Source: Chara braunii (taxonomy: Eukaryota; Streptophyta; Charophyceae; Charales; Characeae). Taken from it: a stretch of DNA of 22,043 nt. The stretch is from NCBI GenBank assembly GCA_003427395.1, contig BFEA01000094.1, forward strand, positions 1,763,115-1,785,157, in the 5' to 3' direction. The position numbers were made by a program, and so were the translations under genes. Under the pieces are notes generated by a model. The model saw nothing but the letters and a program-made list of their open reading frames with translations, was not told the origin of the DNA and did not search any database. Below, in pieces: positions 15,113-22,043 of the stretch (the first letter of the stretch is position 1; the number at the start of each line of letters is the position of its first letter).

Positions 15113-18100
15113 TCAAGCCATCCATCCACCACGTTGCCCGCCCAACCATTCCATACTAAACCCCGTGATCGCCCTTTTTATATCCTGGTCAGTCTCAAGA
15201 ATGTCTAGCTGTGATTTGAGGTCGCCCCATCTTCGTGACAATTCCAACTGCACTAGTTCCTTTATCTGCCCAGTCAGTTCAGGGCCCTCAACCTTAACCC
15301 CCTCCAACTCTAAAAGGCAGCGCTGCCACCAAAGCTCCCAGAGGACAGACCGTCTACCCAAGCTATATAGGTTACTCACATAGGAGGGGGTTCTTTCTAT
15401 TGCCGGACAGTGTCCAGCCAAGATGGCTTGCCAGGATCATGGCCAGGGAATGTCCGATGTCGCTTTCCTCCAAATGCGGTCCCACCATCTCCACGTCAGT
15501 GTGGCCACCGGGCATTGCATAAAGATATGCTCAATGGTTTCATTCTTTTTTTGCATTGGGAATGCGGCAAGACATCGGTGGCACCACGGGTGCGCTTTCC
15601 CTTTTTGTTCTAAATGTGCGTGGTCAATTAGCCAAGCGTTTGTCGGCAGACAACGATCATCGCAGTGACGTTATTTTTGTTGGCCTGACTTTTGTCCCAT
15701 TGAACCATTTAATGGGTGTAAGGAGAGACCGATCCACGTTCAGGTGTTGGGCCCATCTGTCATTTATGCGGTCTCTTAGTGCTCTCTTAGGTCTGAGCAT
15801 CTTATACATGGGTCAAACAGATATGGTGTTGAGGTGGACTCTCTTTCCACACGCTGCTGCTATCCCCCTAGTCGTCTGCCATTACCATTCATCGGGGTCA
15901 ATAGCAAGTTTGTTTATCGACGTTTGGGGAAGAAAGGCCTTAAAGTCTTGATCTTCTCGGAACACTCTTACTCAGTACACTTCTGTTTTCTCCCGCCACT
16001 CAAAAGGGTTTCGAGAGTCTCGAAGCTTCCCCCTTCGCCAGATTGTGTAATATTCCACCAAAACATCTGATGGTCGTACCCAGTGAATCTGGCCTATGCG
16101 TGTGACATCGCCCGAAAGAGTGACCCAGTCCCCTTCCTCCAAGGTGGGGCCTTTTTTTAGCACCCTGTACCAGGCCAGAGGGATTGCTTCAATAATCATC
16201 TCCAAGTGATGCTCCGTGTGGCGGCAGTACCTGAGGGTATCTTGCAGTTGGGTTGCTGTTTTCCAGACCTGCCTCTCCTGATCCCATATATGCCCAACCC
16301 AAAGTACCCCATTTTTTACCCATCCCTTCCAGGGAGCTATTGAGTTGTTCAGAATCTGTCCATGATGAGAGGTAATCCACCGGTTTCCAAACAGTGGTTG
16401 CCGACTTACTTACTCCCAACGCTCCAGTGCCTGTTTTTCGGGGAGGGGGAACCTGCGCCAACTCTTAAGCAATGATGGTCAAAATTGGTCTACTGTTTGG
16501 CCCTGGATCTTGCGCGGGATTGACCAGTAGCGATCCTCTAGCCATGTGAGCGGACTCACCTCTGGTGGGGCCGGTGGGGCCAACCGGGCGATGTGTTCCA
16601 GGGCCAGAATCTGCCAAGGGCTGTCTGCCGCAAAGATCAGTGACTTCAGCCATTTGAGACGGAGGGCCTGGACTTGTGTTGTGGGGTCGATGATGCCCAG
16701 GCCCCCCGCTCTCTTTGGTTGTATGACCGACTCCCATGCTACCCTGCTGATGATGTTTGCCTGATCATCGTCTCCTCTCCATAGGAAGGCCGCTACTCTG
16801 GATCTCAGCGCCTGAAAAGTAGTCTTGCTCAAGGGCCAGAGCACTGACTTATACCATAGTGTTGCAAACACTACATTGTTAATTGTCAACGCCCGACCAA
16901 AGATGGAGGTATGCTTGTTACGCCAGTCAGACAGCTTGGCTAAGACTGGGGTCGAGATCCAATCGTCGTTTGAGGGAGGGCGGCCTTGAGCAGTCAATGA
17001 TACTCCTAGATCTCGAACGGGGGCCTGCAAGGGGAGCCAGTGTATGTTGGGGGAGTCCGATGGTCGGCCCCCTTGATAGTGGATCCACCACCCCTGAGTT
17101 TTACTTCCCCAATTCACCACCATGTCTGAAGCCTAGGCGAACCTATTCATTGGACATTGAATCTCCATCATATTCTCCTAAGTGGCATCCACTACGATGG
17201 TGAGGCCGTCTGCAAACAGCGAACATATCGGGACCGCATCCTCAGGAATTCTCGTGATCTGAATTTTTTTAATGTTCTTATTTGCCCGGAGATTGACCGA
17301 TAAGGCTTCCATAATAATGAGGAAAAGAAAGGGCACTATATGGTCACCCTTGCGTATCGACCGCTCTAACTTGATCGGGGGGGCCAGGGTCCTGTTTATT
17401 TGCACCCTCGTGGTGGCATTATAGTGCAGGATATGTATCCACCTACGGAAGACCGACCCAAAATTTATTTTTTCCAACAAACTTTTGTCTAGGAAGAACC
17501 AGTCCACATGATCGTATGCCTTCTCGAAGTCGATGAATATGAGCGCTGCATTTTGTTTAGATTGTCGGGACATCTGTAGCACCTCGTTGACCAATAGGAT
17601 ATTTTCGTGGATTTGTCTGTGCCGTATGAACCCCGTTTGTGATGGGTGAATCACCACCTCCAGGATCGGGATCATCCTGTTCGCTAAGGCCTTGGCCAAC
17701 ATTTTGTAGGTGACGGTCAAGAGAGTGATGGGTCTATAATTTCGTATATTTAATTTGTCCCCTTTTTTGTATAAGAGGGATAGTACCCATTGGCCGACTA
17801 ACTCTCCCATTTCCCCTGTGCGCCATACCTTATTGTAATATTCCATTAGATTTGGGTTCATGCAATCCCACATTGTTTCCCAAAATTCCTTCGGCAGGAG
17901 GGTTGTCCATATCTCTTCCTTGGTGAGGGGAGCTTCGAGTCGCTCCTTCTGCTCAGGGGAGAGGGATCTGTCGATAGGTTGGAGAAAATCCTCAACCTGT
18001 TTCTGGCGGGACTCTTCGTCAATAGGAGGGATATGAGAAGCAAAAAGATCCTTGAAAAAGTCTCGTGCAATTTTGACACAACCCGCCGTTGTGATGATAG

Positions 18101-19423
18101 GGTGGGTTTCAGACCCCCCTGGTCCATATAGTGCCTCCACGACAATGCGCTTGGCTCTGGCGTGGGCAAGGTCAAAGAAATTTGTGACCATTGAGCCTTC
18201 TGTGCTATGGTGAGAAAGTTTACCTCGAATTCTGGCTCCTTGCCATCGGTACTGGGCTTGCTGAAGCAGCTGGGTTTTTATTTCTTGAATGGCTTGTACG
18301 TAGTATTCCGGATCTTGTAATGTTGGTTGTTGTTCTTCGAGTTCCTAAAGTTGATTTAGGAGATTTATCTCGTGTCGGTTTCGCTGTTTGGCCAGGTGTT
18401 TGGAGTACTCGTTACATTTCTTGGCTAAAAAATAAAGACCGTTGTTAAACCATGTGAGAAAGGCGTCTACTTCTGAGTAGCGTTCTTTCCGATATGCCCA
18501 GATCTGGGTCAAGTACTGCTGGAATGATTTGAGCTGGCGCAAAGAAGTGTTTAGTTTGTAGAAGCCCGGACCTTGGTCCGACCGCTTGCGAAAGGTCAAT
18601 GCTATCATGCACATCTTGTGGTCCAGCCCAGGATAAGGACTGGATGGGAGAATTGCCGCTAATATTAGACTGCCCGACAGATCTTCCGAGATGAGAATTA
18701 TATCAATTCTGGATTTAGAAAGTCTGGTCGGATCGTTGTTTCGAATACATGTGAAACTGCGCTTTGTTGGAAAGAAGCGGCGGTAAGTGTCAAAAAGGGA
18801 AAGAGAGTTGCACAGTCGGTAGATTATGCCCTCATCAGCCTCCACCCGCCGCACTGTAGATGGAAGGACCTGCCATCGGTCTAACCAACGGTCCGGTGCT
18901 ACGTTAAAATCACCGGCAAGGATGACGGGGCTACCTTGCGGAATTTTCACTTGGATCTTTCGAAAGAATTCCTCGCGGTCCGCTGCGGTGTTCGGGGCGT
19001 AAATACAGAAGATGCATACCACTTCTAGTTCAAGTGCCCCCAACAGTGAGACCCAACGACCCTCCTTAGTGTCCCTTCCCAGTGCAGTACCTCTAGTCGG
19101 GAGTCCGGGGGGATCCATATTGTTGTTCCCGCCCTCCCTGGTTGTGGTGCATGTGCCCTATAGGCCTGGTGTGGCCAGACCGCCTTGTGTGCTCTGTTGT
19201 GTTCGGGGGAATCTATCAGATGTGTTTCCTGAATGCAAACCACATCTGGCCAACATCGTCCTTCTACCCCCCGAAGGAGGTCTCGTATGGCTTGGGACTT
19301 GTCTGGACAGAGTGTGGCCAGCCCGTTAACATTAATGAATCTGAGATTCAGGTCCGCGTTGCGCAGGGTGTTGCGCCAGGCTTTGTTTTGGCCATATAGT
19401 GCTTCAACCCATTCAATGCTCAT
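15113..19423 (-). pseudogene. LINE A ORF2: endonuclease, reverse transcriptase, zinc knuckle (decayed)
   Basis: It nicked target DNA and copied the element RNA into it. It starts at the ATG at 19423 (MSIEWVEALYG). The endonuclease has INVNGL and CIQETHL, then, after a frameshift between about 19025 and 19118, IYAPN, GDFNVAPD, SRIDIIL and LDHKM. Reverse transcriptase shows RNYRPITLL, QTGFIRHRQIHEN, FIDFEKAYDHVDW and SLFADG. The last should be FADD, so one catalytic Asp is Gly (codon 17207-17205). The segment expected to carry the KAPGxDG box is missing between IWTTLL and PKEFW. A thumb with PKRAGGLGI follows, then IEAIPLAWY, then, after a second frameshift near 15.66 kb, the knuckle CHRC...EHIFMQC and a helical tail. 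In-frame stops: TAG at 18347, 17180 and 17135; TGA at 16481, 15974, 15815 and 15439; TAA at 16412 and 15884. Confidence 0.88.
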
Positions 19424-19462
19424 TTTGACGTTGCCCCCCCTCTACCAGTCCTATAGGTAGTG

Positions 19463-21079
19463 CTATGTATAGTGATCCCATGCTACCCCTTCATTGATGA
19501 TATTTTTTCTGACTATGGAGCACAGGGCGGTGGTGATCTCTGTATCAGGCCTAACATGACTTGGCTTGAGTTTGAAAAGTTGCAGTTCCAGCAATGCATT
19601 ATGTGATGTCCAAGTCAATTCTGCCTCCTTTCTTTCATCGAAGAGGATGTACAGGTCGTTGTCTGCGATTCTGCACTAGCCCGATCCTACTCGCAACATG
19701 GCTTTTGCCCCCGCCTCATAGTGTGTTGTAATAAAATCCTTCGCATCCTTGAGTCTGAAACTGCCCTCCCCTTCCCCGTCCTGCTGCAATCTCTAGCCGT
19801 GCAGCGTGAGCCCCTCCCTGCAGAGAGAATAATCATCCTCTTCCGTCGGGGAGAGGCCCATTTCCCACCGACCAAGTTTTTTTCTTATGGGGATTGCTAA
19901 GACTTTATCCCCCAAGGGGAATGGCCCTTGGTATAGACCTTTTTCGATCAAGTGCCGCAGCCGTGGGCGGCGGGGAAGATCCGGGTCTGCTCCGTTTGGG
20001 CCTTTTGGGGGGGGGTCCGGGAGAGGGAGAGGGGGGTCCTGATGGGGGGGGGGCGGGGGCGCAGTGTCGCTCTGCGAGGTCTGCTCCCTTTCTGGGGGTG
20101 GGGAACAGTGGAATTGACTATGCACAATGCACCAAACCCGGTGCCGCGTTTCCTGCCAGTGCCAGCTGGTTGGCTGGGGTAGCCCGTGGGGTAAGCCATG
20201 CTCCAGGGCCTGTTGGAGGCTCGGGCTGCTGTCCAATAGTTCAAACAGATCGATATATGCTTGTTCCCATAATTCAGTGGACAGGTGGGTAAAGTGTGCA
20301 TAGTGGCCCTTTAATTGTTCGTAGAGCCACTCTGTGAGGATCTTCATCCTATCCTCTGTCTCCCCTTGTGTCTCCGGAGTAGGATTGGTCATGATCACCT
20401 CCGGCAGCGGTGTGGCTGACTCATTTATCAGGGGGTCTGACCCTTCCACTTCCATTGGTTCTGGACCGAAGGCCTGTTGGAAGGGGTCTTCTGCTCGCGG
20501 GGGCCTGAAGGTGTGTTGTCTGCGTTGGAAGTCCTCCAGGTCTTGTGCAGTTTGTACTGCATCCAGTCCAGTACACTCTGATGTTTTTGGCGCCCTCTCG
20601 CCCCCTCCCCCCTCGTGGGCAGATTGGGTAGCCTTTTCCTCCATCTGCCCTACCTCCTCCCCCCTCTCTAGCCCCTGTAAGGCCCCACCTTGCTCTCTTT
20701 GCTGCTGCTGAGTCCGGACCGTGCCACCTAGTTGTGCTTTCCCTCCACTTATCGTCTCTTCTTTCTGTGTAAGCGCCGCCAATCGTTCACACTCCTGCAC
20801 AACAAAATCCTGTCTTGTTTCTTTTTGTTGCTGAAGCTCGACCATGTTTGTCTCTCGCGCCCCTCCTCCCTCCCCCGCATCTCCTTGTTGTACTTCCCGA
20901 TCTGCTTCATTCCCTTGCTGTTCAGACTTCTTCCGTCCTCCTTTTCCCAGTGTTGCAAAACGATTGGTGTCCCGAGCTGGGTTTTCCTTGTTTGTTTTTC
21001 TGGAGGTTTTTTTTTTTTTATACTCTAATGTCGGGTTCAGTGTTTTTGCCGTTTTTTTTGGGGGGGGATTGCTTGCCAT
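19463..21079 (-). pseudogene. LINE A ORF1, candidate RNA-binding/chaperone-like protein, two internal TAG stops
   Basis: It starts at the ATG at 21079 and reads 428 codons to a TAG at 19795-19793. The same frame then stays open through a second TAG (19678-19676) to a third at 19465-19463, only 38 bases from ORF2. I therefore take the first two as mutations and the full product as about 538 residues. The N-terminus is Lys-rich (8-33), followed by a Gln/Glu-rich, possibly coiled-coil stretch (about 50-185), a Trp-containing segment (250-325), a Pro-rich segment (335-372) and a charged C-terminal part including DNDLYILFDERKEAELTW. I see no CCHC knuckle and no clear RRM, which many plant LINE ORF1 proteins have, so the RNA-binding role is only inferred from position. 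Confidence 0.7.
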
Positions 21080-21332
21080 GTCTCTCTGACCTCCGTTTCT
21101 TTGAGGAAGGTCTCTAGTCTTGGTTATTGTATGTTTCTCATGGCAGGGGTGCTCTGATGATGCTGTTGTGTTCCCAAATGTTCTTCTAATGAGTGCGAGG
21201 CAGTCCAGTTATCCGGGGTTTGCTCCCCAGGTCAATCTCTTCCTTTTTCTCCCATTCCCACACCCTGATTCCCCCCTCTGCATTGCCTTCGTCTATATAA
21301 ACCCAACCCTCATGGCCAGGGTCCACTGTTCT

Positions 21333-21392
21333 CCAGTGTATTCCGTTTAGATCTGTGATGTTTTGATTTTCAAACTGTGTACCACGCAGGGC
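21333..21392 (-). pseudogene. LINE B, 5' part of the interrupted ORF2 fragment, with target duplication
   Basis: The duplication copy CCAGTGTATTCCGTTT lies at 21333-21348. On the minus strand the bases just above it encode TQFENQNITDLNG, which joins in sense to TPLAANGLAGSFG on the far side of LINE A (from 14340 down). The start of LINE B near 21392 is uncertain. Confidence 0.5.
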
Positions 21393-21493
21393 GCGGGAGC
21401 GCAGCCAAATGGGAGCGAGGAGCAGGACAGGCGAGGTGGCCCTTTTCTCACTCCTCCCGCCTCCACCACCATCGATCGACCACCGTGGACTCT

Positions 21494-21617
21494 GGGTCTC
21501 GCCACACCACTCTCGAAATGAGAAAGAAAGACAAAAAATGTGGCGAGTGCATCTAGCCATGTTCTAGCGAGAAGTTCATTCCCATTTTGCAAATTTCGAG
21601 AATGGTGAGGCTATGCC
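21494..21617. mobile_element. Foldback element, family GGGYCTCGCC, copy 4
   Basis: The left end GGGTCTCGCCACACCACTCTC and the inverted right end (GGGCATAGCCTCACCATTCTC) correspond. A 9-bp inverted pair, CTCGCCACA/TGTGGCGAG, lies inside, as does the shared internal CCATGTTCTAGCGAGAAG. CTG flanks both ends, if the element is drawn one base shorter at each side. Confidence 0.6.
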
Positions 21618-21626
21618 CTGACCTTT

Positions 21627-21749
21627 GGGCCTCGCTGCACTACTCAGCACATGCACAAAAGACAAAAACTATGGCGGTGTATACTTCCATGTTCTAGCAG
21701 GAAGATTTATTCATTCACATCACATTTTGCACAGTGGTGGAGCAAGGGT
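21627..21749. mobile_element. Foldback element, family GGGCCTCGC, copy 5
   Basis: It starts GGGCCTCGCTGCACTACTCA, almost the same as the element at 6126, and ends with the inverted AGCAAGGG. It contains CCATGTTCTAGCAGGAAG. It lies only 9 bp from the previous copy. Confidence 0.6.
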
Positions 21750-21799
21750 GTTTGGCCATCCCTTCCGTCGCTTATCACTTACTAGACCCTGCCTACCCC

Positions 21800-22043
21800 A
21801 AAACAACCCCAACCCCCCAGGCCCCCGGCAGGGTTGTCACTCGGGGACCCCCGGGGGCAAAGCTGGGGCCGGGATTTCACCCCCGGACCCCCTCCCGTGG
21901 GGGCGCCGACCCCCGGACCCCGCAATCAACCCCCGCGCCCGCCCGACCCCCGGCACCCCCGCGGGACCCTGGCCCCGACACCCGGCACCCCGGCCCCGGC
22001 CCCGGACCCCCGCCGACCCGGGCCCCGCACCCCCGGTCCCCGC
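21800..22043. repeat. Extremely C-rich low-complexity sequence reaching the window end
   Basis: The plus strand is almost entirely C, G and A in irregular GACCCCCGG, GGCACCCC and CCCCGGCC words. There are very few T. The complementary strand has many runs of four or five G, so it could form G-quadruplexes. It has no ORF of note. It differs abruptly in composition from the sequence before 21780. Confidence 0.85.

Larger units (their letters stand above)
14341..21332 (-). mobile_element. Full-length LINE retrotransposon (LINE A), about 7.0 kb, inactive
   Basis: In transcription order on the minus strand it has a 5' UTR of about 253 bp (21332-21080), ORF1 (21079-19463), a 38-bp gap, ORF2 (19423-15113), a 3' UTR of about 740 bp and a poly(A) of 31-32 (the T run at 14340-14371). 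Target duplications flank it (14326-14340 and 21333-21348), and it sits inside an older related LINE. An apurinic-type endonuclease, the reverse transcriptase palm motifs and a C-terminal CCHC-like knuckle place it in the L1-like group. Nine in-frame stops and two frameshifts in ORF2, two stops in ORF1 and a mutated catalytic site show that it is dead. Confidence 0.9.

Noticed and set aside
17133-19795. TAG/TAA stops at Gln-like positions could mean a variant code with TAG and TAA read as Gln, as in some ulvophyte algae
   Set aside because: The pectin methylesterase ends with TAG at the expected family C-terminus, and the LINE also has TGA stops and frameshifts, so ordinary decay explains the pattern better.
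21186-21560. 124-codon minus-strand frame spanning the LINE A 5' end
   Set aside because: It joins foldback sequence, LINE B, the target duplication and the LINE A 5' UTR, so it is a chance fusion.

Overview
The window looks like nuclear, repeat-rich DNA from a green-lineage eukaryote. A streptophyte alga of the Chara type is my best guess. The reasons are an uninterrupted plant-type pectin methylesterase, LINE retrotransposons with L1-type endonuclease and reverse transcriptase, very long CT/GT microsatellites and many small inverted-repeat elements. The organism is an inference; no marker gene identifies it. Only one convincing cellular gene is present.

Layout. Bases 73-984 hold a short retroelement with a poly(A) tail and a near-perfect target-site duplication. 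Bases 1400-2380 hold microsatellites and a 42-bp tandem repeat. Bases 2642-3574 are an array of roughly 155-bp degenerate tandem units, whose last part is duplicated and forms the 5' flank of the pectin methylesterase gene at 3579-4811. Bases 4927-9760 contain no gene I can support. They hold compound microsatellites (one with an N), tRNA-like retro-fragments, tandem repeats, hairpins, a 0.4-kb GT-rich palindrome (7021-7448), foldback elements and a chain of three TTAA-bounded inverted-repeat elements (8322-8885).

From 10330 to 11786 a decayed LINE 3' coding fragment reads in frame with an unidentified upstream ORF, both on the minus strand. Bases 12550-13520 are CpG-rich and promoter-like, with an inverted pair of CCAAT boxes.

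The right third is dominated by a nearly 7-kb, apparently full-length LINE on the minus strand (14341-21332: 5' UTR, ORF1, ORF2, 3' UTR, 32-nt A tail). It is inserted into an older related LINE whose two halves flank it. Both ORFs are broken by stop codons, most often TAG. Two more foldback elements follow, and the window ends in an extremely C-rich stretch.

The repeats are connected. The small retroelement at the left end shares a 57-nt stem-loop-rich 3' tail with the large LINE, which suggests it used the same retrotransposition machinery. One foldback family occurs at both ends of the window.
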